Below, piece by piece: positions 25,998 to 34,878 of a DNA stretch of 64,000 bases. The stretch covers positions 1 through 64,000 of the forward strand of contig JAVBVS010000027.1 in NCBI GenBank assembly GCA_036677805.1. Reading direction: 5' to 3'. Numbering within the stretch: position 1 is the stretch's first letter; each line of letters opens with the position of its first letter. The translations under genes and the position numbers were made by a program. The stretch is from SIG78 sp036677805 (lineage in GTDB: Bacteria; Verrucomicrobiota; Lentisphaeria; Victivallales; Victivallaceae). Below the pieces are notes generated by a model, which saw nothing but the letters and a program-made list of their open reading frames with translations, did no database searches and was not told the origin of the DNA.

Positions 25998-26767
25998 CGG
26001 GTGATCTCCGTTCCGGCGTCATTCGTCCCGGCCAGCCGGGCAAACCATTCGAAACTGTGCTGTGGAAACTGTTCGTGCCCGCCGTCGAAAAAATCGTAAT
26101 AAAGCGCCGCAGCGCCGGACGCCTCCAACGCCATGGCAAACTCAAAGGAGTGGCGCCACGGCACCAGATCGTCCCCGCGGCCATGATGAATCGAAAGCGT
26201 CACTGTTCGCAGCGCCTCCGGCCGGGCCGCGGGCGAACGCTCCCGGCATTCATCCGGCACAGCCGCCGGAACGCCGCCGAGAGCCGCCTCGATATCACCG
26301 GCGTAATGCAGTCCGGAAGCAGCAACCCGATCGTGCCAGCGCCGCAGATCGACCACCGGACACCAGACATCCACCGCCCGGAATACCGCCGGAAATGCGG
26401 CGGCGGTCAGCAGCGCCATCTGGCCGCCGCCGGAGCAGCCGAGCAGAAAGATATGACTGCGGTCGATGGCGTGGCGCGTCACCACATGCTCTACCGCATC
26501 AATCACATCCCGGCGGGCGACAGCCGAACCGCAGGCCAGACGGACCTGCGGATTGGCCGCCAGATTGGGCCCACGGAATTCCGGCAGCAGCAGCGCCCAG
26601 CCGTATCGCCGGCACAGCGGCAGATAATTCTCACGCTGATTGAAACGGTCGAAGCTCCAGGTATGAAGCCCGACCACCAGCGGCACCGGACGGCCGGGCC
26701 GGGGATGGAAAAAAAGCGACGGCTGAAGCGATCCGTCACAGGTCGATTTCACATCAATTTCATCCAT
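25994..26767 (-). CDS. Alpha/beta hydrolase, prolyl-oligopeptidase/esterase-like
   Basis: The 257-residue protein has the nucleophile elbow GCSGGGQMALL (Ser in CSG), an oxyanion-like LVVGLHTWSFDR, an acidic residue in GRGDDLVPW and a late histidine in DGGHEQFP, completing a Ser-Asp-His triad. No signal peptide is visible, so it is probably cytoplasmic. It overlaps mnmA by 8 bp and hydE by 4 bp. Its link to the sulfur genes is unexplained and the substrate unknown. Confidence 0.72.
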   Translation of the reverse strand: MDEIDVKSTCDGSLQPSLFFHPRPGRPVPLVVGLHTWSFDRFNQRENYLPLCRRYGWALLLPEFRGPNLAANPQVRLACGSAVARRDVIDAVEHVVTRHAIDRSHIFLLGCSGGGQMALLTAAAFPAVFRAVDVWCPVVDLRRWHDRVAASGLHYAGDIEAALGGVPAAVPDECRERSPAARPEALRTVTLSIHHGRGDDLVPWRHSFEFAMALEASGAAALYYDFFDGGHEQFPQHSFEWFARLAGTNDAGTEITR

Positions 26768-27830
26768 TCAGCCAGGCCTCCTCGATCACACCGCCGCCCA
26801 GTACGCGGCCGCCGTCATAGAGCACCGCCGACTGTCCCCGGGCCGGAGCGTTGACGCCGTCGGGAAATTCCAGCCGGAAGCCGGCTTCCGATGCTTCCAG
26901 CACCCGCGCCGGAAGCGGTTTCCCGGCGGAGCGCACCTTGGCCGAAACCATCGTCCCGGCAACGGGCAGCGGCGCGAGCCAGTTCGGATCGCCGGCGCGC
27001 AGATACCGGCGCAACGTGTCGGACGCCGCGCCGACCACCACTTCATTGCGGCAGGAATTGAGCTCGATCACATACAGCGGCTGCGGTGAAGCGATGCCGA
27101 GACCTTTGCGCTGGCCCACGGTGTAGTGCCAGAAACCGTTGTGGCGGCCGAGCACCCGGCCCGCCGCATCGACGATGTCGCCGGGGCGGTCGGCCGCATG
27201 CAGCAGTTCGGTGTAGTCGCCGCTGTAAAAATCCTGGCTGTCCGGCTGATCCTTGACCGCAAGACCGAACCGGGCGGCAAGGCGGCGGACCTCCGGCTTG
27301 GCATATTCGCCCAGCGGAAACAAGAGATGCGCCAACCGGGCACGCGGCAGACGGTGGAGAAAATAGGACTGGTCCCGAACCGGATCGCTCCCCGCATAAA
27401 GCGCCGGACCGTCGGCGGCGGGCCGGATTCGCGCATAGTGCCCGGTGGCAAGGCGGTCGAATTCCAGTCCGGATTGGCGGGCCAGCTCGGTCAACACGCC
27501 GAATTTCATGAATGCGTTGCACCGGATGCAGGGATTGGGCGTGCGTCCGGCGAGGTATTCGCGGCGGAAATAATCCAGCACCACCGACTCATAAGGGTCG
27601 GCGCAGTCAAAGACGCGATATGCGATCCCGAGCTGGCGGCAGAGCGCCTCCGCACGGCGGATGTCATCAGTCTCGCCGGGACCGAAGCAGCCATCCCGAT
27701 CGCCGCCGCGATAGAGGCCGTCGCGCCAGATTTTCATGGTCACGCCGGTCACTTCATGCCCGGCCTCCAGCAGCAGCGCCGCCGCCACGGAAGAGTCGAC
27801 CCCGCCCGAAAGTCCGATTGCGATTTTCAT
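26760..27830 (-). CDS. mnmA: MnmA-like tRNA 2-thiouridylase, atypical catalytic cysteines
   Basis: The 356-residue protein has the PP-loop GLSGGVDSSVAA and the fold of MnmA, which makes s2U34 in tRNA. The conserved ACE-type region is TPNPCIRCNAFMKFG with Cys101 and Cys104, where classical MnmA has Asp-x2-Cys. The second catalytic cysteine (usually in DSTGICF) is missing: the site reads PDSQDFYSGDY with Tyr202. The protein may therefore use a CxxC cluster chemistry or another sulfur donor. ATG 27830 matches the family start. It leads the thi/bio/hydE operon. Confidence 0.8.
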   Translation of the reverse strand: MKIAIGLSGGVDSSVAAALLLEAGHEVTGVTMKIWRDGLYRGGDRDGCFGPGETDDIRRAEALCRQLGIAYRVFDCADPYESVVLDYFRREYLAGRTPNPCIRCNAFMKFGVLTELARQSGLEFDRLATGHYARIRPAADGPALYAGSDPVRDQSYFLHRLPRARLAHLLFPLGEYAKPEVRRLAARFGLAVKDQPDSQDFYSGDYTELLHAADRPGDIVDAAGRVLGRHNGFWHYTVGQRKGLGIASPQPLYVIELNSCRNEVVVGAASDTLRRYLRAGDPNWLAPLPVAGTMVSAKVRSAGKPLPARVLEASEAGFRLEFPDGVNAPARGQSAVLYDGGRVLGGGVIEEAWLNG

Positions 27831-27878
27831 GGTGCGCTCCTCCGGCGGCGGAACTTCTCCGCGCCGCGTCAATTAAAA

Positions 27879-27967
27879 CTACTTTTTTGGTTGTGATTAT
27901 CATGTAAAATACACTGTTTTTCATCGTTTGTCAAACCGGATTTGATTAAAAACGACCAATTCGGTTG
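27879..27967 (-). promoter_or_regulatory. mnmA-thi operon promoter flanked by paired palindromes
   Basis: The -35 TTGACA (27929-27934) and -10 TATTTT (27906-27911) have a 17-bp spacer. A palindrome CTAC-N7-GTTG (27879-27893, centre 27886) lies just downstream of the -10 and a second, CGAC-N7-GTTG (27953-27967, centre 27960), lies upstream of the -35. Centres are 74 bp apart. The same layout recurs at cysK and at the lipoprotein gene. Nothing else was seen in 27831-28086. Confidence 0.62.
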
Positions 27968-28086
27968 CAATTCCGCAATGATTTTCGTGCAGACGGAATG
28001 CGTTATTTGAGATTTTCGACGCAAAACCCCATGAAACCAGAAGATTTTACAAAACGGCTGCGCCCGGCGGCGGCCTTCGTCCATTT

Positions 28087-28869
28087 TCAGATAAAATATT
28101 CGATATTGCGTTCGGAACCGTCGAAAAACTCCCGGAAAATGCGCCGTTTGCATTCGACAAATCCCGAATCGCTGCGCACCCGGGGGTATGAGAGCGGAAT
28201 CGCAATCTCTTTTTTGATCCGTCCGGGCGACGGCATCATCACCACCACCCGGTCCGCCAGATAGACCGCCTCCTCAATGTCATGGGTCACGAAAACCACG
28301 GTCTTGCGTTCCGCCCGGACAATGCCGCGCAAATCCGCCTGAAGCCGGTATCGGGTCATGGCGTCCAATGCGCCGAAGGGCTCGTCCATGAACAGAATTT
28401 CCGGATTGACCGCCAGCGCCCGGGCGATCGCCACCCGCTGCTGCTGGCCCCCGGAAAGATGCCGCGGATGCTGATCGGCCAGATCGGAAAGTCCGACCAT
28501 CGCCAGATACCGGTCGGCGACTTCCCGGCGCAATGCGGCGGGCAGTTTCAACGCTTCCAGTCCCAACTCGACATTGCGCCGCGCCGAGCGCCAGGGCAGC
28601 AAACCGTAATTCTGGAAGATGGTCACATACTTTACCGAAGGCCGGGAAACCGGTTTCCCGGCGATCCTGACCGAACCGGAGGTAAGCGGCTCGAATCCGG
28701 CCATGGCATTCATCAGCGTGGTCTTGCCGCAGCCGGAAGGACCGAGCAGGCAGATGAATTCGCCTTGCCCGACCGTCAGGGAAACATCCTCCAGCGCGGC
28801 GAAAACCGTTTCGACGCCGCGGCGGATGCGGGTGAAATGCTTGGTTGCGTGTTCGACTTCGATATCCAT
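28087..28869 (-). CDS. ABC transporter ATP-binding protein, SsuB/TauB-type
   Basis: The 260-residue NitT/TauT-family ATPase has Walker A GPSGCGKTT, the IFQNYGLLPWRSARRN region typical of sulfonate/nitrate importers, LSGGQQQRVAIARAL, Walker B ILFMDEPFGALD and the switch His in VTHDIEEAV. It is the last gene of the cysK operon and follows the permease directly. Its substrate is probably an organic sulfur compound, inferred from the operon. Confidence 0.87.
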   Translation of the reverse strand: MDIEVEHATKHFTRIRRGVETVFAALEDVSLTVGQGEFICLLGPSGCGKTTLMNAMAGFEPLTSGSVRIAGKPVSRPSVKYVTIFQNYGLLPWRSARRNVELGLEALKLPAALRREVADRYLAMVGLSDLADQHPRHLSGGQQQRVAIARALAVNPEILFMDEPFGALDAMTRYRLQADLRGIVRAERKTVVFVTHDIEEAVYLADRVVVMMPSPGRIKKEIAIPLSYPRVRSDSGFVECKRRIFREFFDGSERNIEYFI

Positions 28870-28870
28870 A

Positions 28871-29596
28871 TCAGCGCTGTCCCCACAACTTCAGAACCGT
28901 TTGCTCGAAATAAGCGATGGCCATATCCAGCAGCAGACCGATGGCGCCGATCGCGACCATCGCGGCCAGCAGGACGTCGGTACGCATATTGTTGCGGGCG
29001 TCGATGATCATGAAGCCGAGGCCGCTCTGCGCCCCGATCATTTCACCGGAAACCAGGAATATCCAGGCGCAGCCCAGTGCGATATGCAGACTGTTGGCCA
29101 CGGCCGGAAAAATCGCCGGAAAAACGATCTTCCATAAAATTTCCGGCTCGCCGATGCCGTAATTGGCCGCCACTTTGCGGTAGACCGGATCAAGGTGGCG
29201 AACCGCCGCCGCCGTACTCAGCAGCACCGGAAAGAATCCCGCCAGAAAAATGATCACGATCGCCGGCACATCGCCGATGCCCAGCAGCAGCACAATGAAC
29301 GGCATCCATGCCACCGGCGCGATCGGCCGCAGGAAATGCATCACCGGCGCGATGTAGTCGAAAGCCCTCCGGTACCAGCCCAGCAGCAATCCGCCCAGCG
29401 CCCCGGCGGTGATCGACAGCAGATAACCGATGAAAAAACGGTACAGGCTGCTGCCGATATGCGGCCAGAGCGTTCCGTCCCGGACGAGCGCCCCAAACGC
29501 CGCTGCTACCGCCAGCGGCGACGGCAGCAGCGCCGGAGAAAAATCTCCGACCCGGACCACCGCCGCCCAGAGCGCAATCAATCCGGCGAACGACAC
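28871..29596 (-). CDS. ABC transporter permease, SsuC/TauC-type
   Basis: The 241-residue protein has about six membrane helices and the BPD_transp_1 EAA region (RKVAANYGIGEPEILWKIVF). The first start codon in frame is GTG 29596, with poor Shine-Dalgarno spacing. The frame is open to the preceding stop and an AAGGAG stands 6 bp before an in-frame ATT (29621-29623), so the true N-terminus may be about nine residues longer. It pairs with the ATPase and lipoprotein on either side. Confidence 0.82.
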   Translation of the reverse strand: MSFAGLIALWAAVVRVGDFSPALLPSPLAVAAAFGALVRDGTLWPHIGSSLYRFFIGYLLSITAGALGGLLLGWYRRAFDYIAPVMHFLRPIAPVAWMPFIVLLLGIGDVPAIVIIFLAGFFPVLLSTAAAVRHLDPVYRKVAANYGIGEPEILWKIVFPAIFPAVANSLHIALGCAWIFLVSGEMIGAQSGLGFMIIDARNNMRTDVLLAAMVAIGAIGLLLDMAIAYFEQTVLKLWGQR

Positions 29597-29638
29597 GAAA
29601 ATTTTAACGATCCGGCTGAAAATTTTGCGCTCCTTCCG

Positions 29639-30547
29639 TCACTTTCCAGCCCGGACGAAGTCGGCATAGGCCGGAGGATGTTCGGCAATGCCGTACCGGA
29701 TCATTTTGCCGCACAAATCCTCATAGGCCGGACGGGTCAATCCGAGATCCGAATAGGAAATCCACTCCAGCGACAGCGTCAGCACGTCATCCGGCTGTTT
29801 GAGCAGCGACCGGGCGCTCGTCAGCGCCGCCGCCTTGTTTTCCAGACGTTCGCCGGCACGGTGATACGCCGTCAACAGTTTTTGCGCCGCTTCCGGCCGC
29901 CGCGCCAGGAAGGCATCGTTGGCCACCAGGGCACAGCAGATCGAATCCGGCCACAATTCGTCCGACTGAAAGAGAATCCGGCCGTAACCGCCCCGGACCG
30001 CGATCGCGCCGAAGGGTTCGGCCACGCAATAGCCCGCAATCCGTCCCGAAGCCAGCGCCGAAGGCATTTCCGGCGGCGGCAGCTCGACGATTCGAACCTC
30101 GGACGCGGGAATGTTCGCCCGCTCCAAAGCCGCCCGCAACAGCAGATAATGCGACGAACTGCGGTGCGGAACCGCGAACGCCTTGCCGCGCAGGTCGGCG
30201 ACCGCGGCGATTTCCCGCCCGACCACAAGCACGTTGCCATTGCGATGCCCGAGCGCCAGCGCGGTCAGTCCGACCCCCTGCTCCTTCGCCTTCATCGCCG
30301 GTTCGATCAGCACCGCGGCGGCATCCACCCGACCGGTATTCAGAGCGTCGAGCAATTCCGGCCATGAACCGTATTTGACCAGCTCCACCGGAACCTCATT
30401 CTGCCGGGTCAGTTCCTGCAGCACCACGGCATGGGTAATCGGCAGATAGGCGATACGTACGGCGGCCTGCGGACTGCCGTCCGAGCAACCGGCGGCAACC
30501 GCCGTCAGCAGCGCCGCCGCAAACATCCTCAATCCATTGTATTTCAT
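29639..30547 (-). CDS. ABC transporter substrate-binding lipoprotein, SsuA/TauA-type
   Basis: The 302-residue protein has a lipoprotein signal (LLTAVAAGCSDG, lipidated Cys). It is a NitT/TauT-family binding protein with IAYLPITHAVVLQ, DAAAVLIEPAMKA and AGYCVAEPFGAIAV. ATG 30547 overlaps the CooS-like stop (ATGA), which decides between it and ATG 30559. The ligand could be sulfonate, taurine or a related anion; the cysK-metY context favours a sulfur source. Confidence 0.83.
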   Translation of the reverse strand: MKYNGLRMFAAALLTAVAAGCSDGSPQAAVRIAYLPITHAVVLQELTRQNEVPVELVKYGSWPELLDALNTGRVDAAAVLIEPAMKAKEQGVGLTALALGHRNGNVLVVGREIAAVADLRGKAFAVPHRSSSHYLLLRAALERANIPASEVRIVELPPPEMPSALASGRIAGYCVAEPFGAIAVRGGYGRILFQSDELWPDSICCALVANDAFLARRPEAAQKLLTAYHRAGERLENKAAALTSARSLLKQPDDVLTLSLEWISYSDLGLTRPAYEDLCGKMIRYGIAEHPPAYADFVRAGK

Positions 30548-32574
30548 GGAGTATTCCACTCCAGTTTACGACGTTTCTCTCCAATATCTTCCATAATTCG
30601 CCGCGCCAGCTTGCGATGGTCGATTTCAGTGATCATCACCGAACCGAGCAGCGAACGCGTCGTTTCGGCGAAAAATCCGGCCACCGCGGGCGAGCCAAGG
30701 GTCGGGGCATGGACGCTGTGATAGGAGTTCACCCCCATCAGCCGGAAGCCGAGCGCGGCGCAGATGCCTTTTTCGTTGCTCCACTCCGGACTCACGAAAC
30801 CGTACGGCATGGCCTTGACCGGAAGCTCCAGCGCCGCCGCGATTCCGGCGAAGAAAGCCGAGGATCTGGCGTTGTCGAGACACTCCCCGACATGCCATAC
30901 CGGCGGCAATTCCCCCAGAAACTCCCGCAACGCGGTTCCGGCCAGCGGCAGCGCCTTCGCCGAACAGAAACCCAGTTTGAGCAAGGCGAACGAGGCGCAG
31001 CCGTTGGTCAGCACAAGAATATCGTTGCGGATCAGCGTTTCCGCGACCTCCGCAATGGCCTTCTCATACACCACCCGGGGATTGTTGCAGCCGACCAGAT
31101 TGACGATGCCCCGGATGCGTCCCGCCCGGAGCGCTTCGGCGATGGTCCGCAGACCTTCCGGAAAATATCCGTTCGCCCATTCCACCGAAAATCCGGTTTC
31201 GGCTTCGACCTCATACTGCGGAATCCGGACCGGCACATCGCGCCGCGCGGCGAAACTTTCGATGCCCCGCCGGACGATCGCGATCGCCAATTCCCCGATC
31301 CGGTCGAGGTTGCCGAGCTCGTGGTCCAGCGCGTAATGCTCCGCCCCGGGCAGCCGCGCCGAATCGCTGGTGGTGACCACCACGGTCTTGAAGCACCGCG
31401 CCACCTCCATGATCGAGGGGAACACATCCTGGACGTCGGCTACCCACAAATCGAGCGCGCCGGTGCCGAGGATCAACTCCGAACCGACCGCGTTCGAAAG
31501 CGGAATCACCCCGCCGTAACGGTACATCGCCGACAACCCGGAGCAGCAGATGCCGTAAAACCGGATTCCTTCCGCCCCATGTTCACGGGCTTCCCGGAGC
31601 ATGGCTTCGGAATTCCCTGCCCGCACGATTTCGCTGACCAGTACCGGCGAATGGCCGTGAACCGCGATATTCACGAAGCCCCGGCGCAACGCACCGGTAT
31701 TGATCCGGCAGCGGCTGCGCTGCGGCAATCCGAAAAGACAATCCATTGCAATCGCCGAACCGAGACAGGAGGACCAGACGAAAGCCAGCCCGGTCCGCAG
31801 CATCTGATGCAGACAATTTTTCCAGTCGCCGTCGGTGCCGGTCGTCGTCCGGTGCAACGCTTCGAAAACCTCATGATACGGACTGGTCGGCAGGATTCCG
31901 AGCTTCCGCCAGGTTTCCACCCGCTCCTTTGGAGCGAACGCGTGAAGCGTACGATGCGCTCCGGGCGCCGTCGCCGAAAGATCGTACAGCAAAATGTCGG
32001 CGATCTCTCCGGCCAGTTCCGGAATCGGCCGGGAACGGTCCAGACCGAATTTCTCGGCCACCGCCCGGACCTTTTCCGGTCCCAGAATCGGCAGCGGCGC
32101 CAGTCCCGCCGCCGCCTGCTTGAGCGCCAGCATGGACATCCGTCCGCGGGCGCCGTGCGCGGCGGTCCCGGCGGCGGCGCTGCGGAGCAGATTGCGCGCC
32201 ACGATCAGATCGGCGTCGGCGCCGCAGACGCCGCGCGGAGCTTTCGCCGTGATCCGGCAGGGCCCCATGCAGCAGTTGCGGCAGCAGACGCCGGCCATGC
32301 CGAAGCCGCATTGCGGCTGCTGCCGGTCGAAACGGTCGAAAACGGTTTCCAATCCGGCGGCTTCCATATTCAAAAGCATCTCCCGGACCGCCGGATCGGG
32401 CGTCTGCTCGATCACCCGCCGCTTGTCCGGAAACGTTTTCCGATATGCGTTCACCGCCGCCTGATAATCGGCGACGCCGTCATGGCGATGAGATTCATCG
32501 CCATGGTGATGATGCCCGGACTCGTGCGGATGATCATGATCATGATGGTGGTGTTGGTATGATGCTTCGCTCAT
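30544..32574 (-). CDS. cooS: Carbon monoxide dehydrogenase (CooS)-like protein, His-rich N-terminus, altered C-cluster
   Basis: The 676-residue protein matches the CODH catalytic subunit. B/D-cluster cysteines Cys89, Cys97, Cys98, Cys101, Cys106 and Cys117 are present (GVCCRNCCMGPC). C-cluster ligands His306/308 (HGH), Cys344 (GICCSG), Cys496 (GCNNPR), Cys526 (NGCAS) and Cys564 (GECLDN) are seen, as is the catalytic-type Lys602 (EWSNEKG). The cysteine expected in DVQC is Asp383 (DVQDVFPS), so the NiFe4S4 site must differ. The N-terminus carries about fifteen His in residues 8-31, perhaps for Ni binding. It sits between a sulfhydrylase and a sulfur-type ABC importer, not with CODH maturation genes, so CO oxidation is uncertain. 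Confidence 0.82.
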   Translation of the reverse strand: MSEASYQHHHHDHDHPHESGHHHHGDESHRHDGVADYQAAVNAYRKTFPDKRRVIEQTPDPAVREMLLNMEAAGLETVFDRFDRQQPQCGFGMAGVCCRNCCMGPCRITAKAPRGVCGADADLIVARNLLRSAAAGTAAHGARGRMSMLALKQAAAGLAPLPILGPEKVRAVAEKFGLDRSRPIPELAGEIADILLYDLSATAPGAHRTLHAFAPKERVETWRKLGILPTSPYHEVFEALHRTTTGTDGDWKNCLHQMLRTGLAFVWSSCLGSAIAMDCLFGLPQRSRCRINTGALRRGFVNIAVHGHSPVLVSEIVRAGNSEAMLREAREHGAEGIRFYGICCSGLSAMYRYGGVIPLSNAVGSELILGTGALDLWVADVQDVFPSIMEVARCFKTVVVTTSDSARLPGAEHYALDHELGNLDRIGELAIAIVRRGIESFAARRDVPVRIPQYEVEAETGFSVEWANGYFPEGLRTIAEALRAGRIRGIVNLVGCNNPRVVYEKAIAEVAETLIRNDILVLTNGCASFALLKLGFCSAKALPLAGTALREFLGELPPVWHVGECLDNARSSAFFAGIAAALELPVKAMPYGFVSPEWSNEKGICAALGFRLMGVNSYHSVHAPTLGSPAVAGFFAETTRSLLGSVMITEIDHRKLARRIMEDIGEKRRKLEWNTP

Positions 32575-32620
32575 ATCAGCCTCTTTTCAGGCGACCGCTC
32601 CGCACGCTGCCGCGGCCGGG

Positions 32621-33901
32621 TCAAATCAATTTCAGGGCGTCGTCCAGCGCGCCGATGATATCGTCGATGTGTTCCAGCCCGATCGACAGCCGGATCAGCT
32701 CCGGCTGAAGCCCGCCGGCGCGCTGGTCGGCGTCCGACAGCTGGGAGTGCGTCGTGCTCGCCGGATGGATGATCAGGCTCTTGGCGTCCCCGACATTGGC
32801 GAGGAGACTGAAAAGCTCGACGTGATCCACCAGATACCGCGCTTTTTCCGCACCGCCATGGACGCCGAAAACCACCATGCCGCCGGCTCCGTTCGGCAAA
32901 TATCTGGCCGCCAGCACACCGCCGGTCAGTCCGGGATATTTGACCCAGGCCACCTTGGAGTGATGCGCCAGATACTCCGCGACCCGGAAGGCGTTTTCAC
33001 TGTGCCGCGCCATCCGCAGCGGCAGCGATTCAACCCCTTGCAGAAAAATCCAGGCCGCGTCCGGCGCCAGCGTCGGCCCCTGATTGCGCAGCCCCACCGT
33101 GCGCAGCCGCAGAATATAGGCCAAAGCGTTCAGATCGTCCAGATCGTGAGCAAAGCGCAATCCGTGATAACCGCGGTCGGGTTCGTTGTAGAGCGCGAAT
33201 TTCGGATCGCTCCAGTCGAAGTTGCCGGCGTCGATCACCGCGCCGCCGATGCCGGTGCCGTGCCCCCCGATCCATTTGGAAAGCGAGTGGATCACGATAT
33301 TGGCGCCGTGCTCGATCGGACGCAGCAGCGTCGGCGGAGTGAAAGTCGCGTCCACGACCAGCGGGATGTGATGCTTCTTCGCAAGTTTCGCATAACCTTC
33401 AATATCGGCGATTTCCAGTGCGGGATTGCCGACGGTTTCGATATAGAGCGCACGGGTTTTCGGATTGATCGCCGCTGCCGTCGCCGCAAAGTCGTTGACC
33501 GGCGCGAAACGCACCGTGATGCCCTGCTGCGGCAGAATCGCGTCGAACTGGGTGTAGGTGCCGCCGTAAAGGTTGCCGGCGGAAACGATTTCATCCCCCT
33601 GCCGGGCGATGTTGGTCAAACCGAAATAGATCGCCGCCGTGCCGCTGGCGAGGGTCAGCGCCGCCAGTCCGCCGTCAAGCGCGGCCAGACGCTTTTCCAG
33701 CACGTCGTTGGTCGGATTCATCAGCCGGGCGTAGATGTTGCCGGATTCCTTGAGGGCGAACAAATCCGCGCCGTGCTGGGAATTGCGGAAACTGTAGGCA
33801 GTGGTCCGATAGACCGGCACCGCCCGGGCCTGCGTGGCGGGGTCGGGAACCTGTCCGGCGTGGAGGGCCAGCGTCTCGAGATGGTATTTTTTATCGCTCA
33901 T
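32621..33901 (-). CDS. metY: O-acetylhomoserine/O-acetylserine sulfhydrylase (Cys/Met PLP family)
   Basis: The 426-residue Cys/Met-metabolism PLP enzyme begins HLETLALHAGQVPDPATQAR. It shows RLMNPTNDVLEKRLAALDGG and the PLP-lysine region NIVIHSLSKWIGGHGTGIGG, together with GVESLPLRMARHSENA. The ~50-residue insertion relative to MetB/MetC and the motifs indicate a MetY-type O-acetylhomoserine aminocarboxypropyltransferase that assimilates sulfide. It lies 24 bp after cysK and 46 bp before the CooS-like gene. Confidence 0.9.
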   Translation of the reverse strand: MSDKKYHLETLALHAGQVPDPATQARAVPVYRTTAYSFRNSQHGADLFALKESGNIYARLMNPTNDVLEKRLAALDGGLAALTLASGTAAIYFGLTNIARQGDEIVSAGNLYGGTYTQFDAILPQQGITVRFAPVNDFAATAAAINPKTRALYIETVGNPALEIADIEGYAKLAKKHHIPLVVDATFTPPTLLRPIEHGANIVIHSLSKWIGGHGTGIGGAVIDAGNFDWSDPKFALYNEPDRGYHGLRFAHDLDDLNALAYILRLRTVGLRNQGPTLAPDAAWIFLQGVESLPLRMARHSENAFRVAEYLAHHSKVAWVKYPGLTGGVLAARYLPNGAGGMVVFGVHGGAEKARYLVDHVELFSLLANVGDAKSLIIHPASTTHSQLSDADQRAGGLQPELIRLSIGLEHIDDIIGALDDALKLI

Positions 33902-33925
33902 GGTGAATTTCTCCTTGATTTATTT

Positions 33926-34849
33926 TTATTGCTCGAACAGCCAGGTGGAAAGATAGCGTTCGCCGGTATCCGGCAGGAGCACGACGATCCGCTTCCCGGC
34001 CAACGCCGGGTCCTTGCTCAATTCCAGCGCAACGTAAAGCGCGGCACCGGATGAAATCCCGACCAGCAGACCTTCCTGACGGGCCGCCTCGCGGGCGGTC
34101 CGCCCCGCGTCCTCGGCGGAAACCCGGAAGATCCGGTCGATGATTTTCAGATTCAGCACGGCCGGGATGAAACCGGCGCCGATCCCCTGAATCTTGTGCG
34201 GGCCGGGCTTGCCCCCGGAGAGCACCGGACTGGTATCCGGCTCCACCGCATAGATTTTAACCGCGGGATTGCGCTCCTTGAGCACCTCCCCCACGCCGGT
34301 CAGGGTACCGCCCGTGCCGACTCCGGCCACAAAAGCGTCCACCTGCCCGCTGGTATCGCGCCAGATCTCCTCGGCCGTATGCATTCGATGATAATCCGGG
34401 TTGGCCGGATTGTTGAATTGCTGGGGTATGACCGAATTCGGATGACTGGCGTGCAGCTCTTCGGCTTTGGCGATGGCTCCCTTCATGCCGGCGGCGCCGT
34501 CGGTCAGCACCAGCTCGGCGCCATAGGCGGCCAGCAGCTTGCGCCGCTCCACGCTCATGGTTTCCGGCATGGTCAGAATCAGCCGGTAGCCCTTGACCGC
34601 CGCCACCAGCGCCAGGCCGATGCCGGTATTGCCGCTGGTCGGTTCGATGATCAATCCGCCGGGCTTGAGTACGCCCGCCTGCTCCGCGGCCTCGACCATC
34701 GCCAGCGCGATGCGGTCTTTGACCGAACTGCCCGGATTGAACGATTCGATTTTGGCCACCACTTCGGCGCGACCGGTATTGAGTTTGGCGACGCGCACCA
34801 GCGGCGTGTCTCCGATCTTTTCCAGAATGCTGTTGGCAATGTTGCTCAT
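33926..34849 (-). CDS. cysK: Cysteine synthase A
   Basis: The 307-residue PLP enzyme converts O-acetylserine and sulfide to cysteine. It has KIESFNPGSSVKDRIALAM (PLP Lys in SVKDR), the substrate loop EPTSGNTGIGLA, phosphate loop GVGTGGTLTGVG and VGISSGAALY. It is the first gene of an operon with metY, the CooS-like gene and an ABC importer, under a promoter with paired palindromes. Length and motifs are normal for CysK. Confidence 0.95.
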   Translation of the reverse strand: MSNIANSILEKIGDTPLVRVAKLNTGRAEVVAKIESFNPGSSVKDRIALAMVEAAEQAGVLKPGGLIIEPTSGNTGIGLALVAAVKGYRLILTMPETMSVERRKLLAAYGAELVLTDGAAGMKGAIAKAEELHASHPNSVIPQQFNNPANPDYHRMHTAEEIWRDTSGQVDAFVAGVGTGGTLTGVGEVLKERNPAVKIYAVEPDTSPVLSGGKPGPHKIQGIGAGFIPAVLNLKIIDRIFRVSAEDAGRTAREAARQEGLLVGISSGAALYVALELSKDPALAGKRIVVLLPDTGERYLSTWLFEQ

Positions 34850-34878
34850 GATACCCCTTCCCGACCTGACGATATAAT

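Noticed and set aside
23700..27960. TPP riboswitch upstream of the thi genes
   Set aside because: I looked for the conserved THI-box pieces (CTGAGA and ACCTGATCTGG-like) in the mnmA leader and intergenic gaps and saw none; control seems to be at the paired-palindrome promoter.
30616..32562. 648-codon plus-strand frame opposite the CooS-like gene
   Set aside because: Pure shadow of a strongly conserved protein on the other strand.
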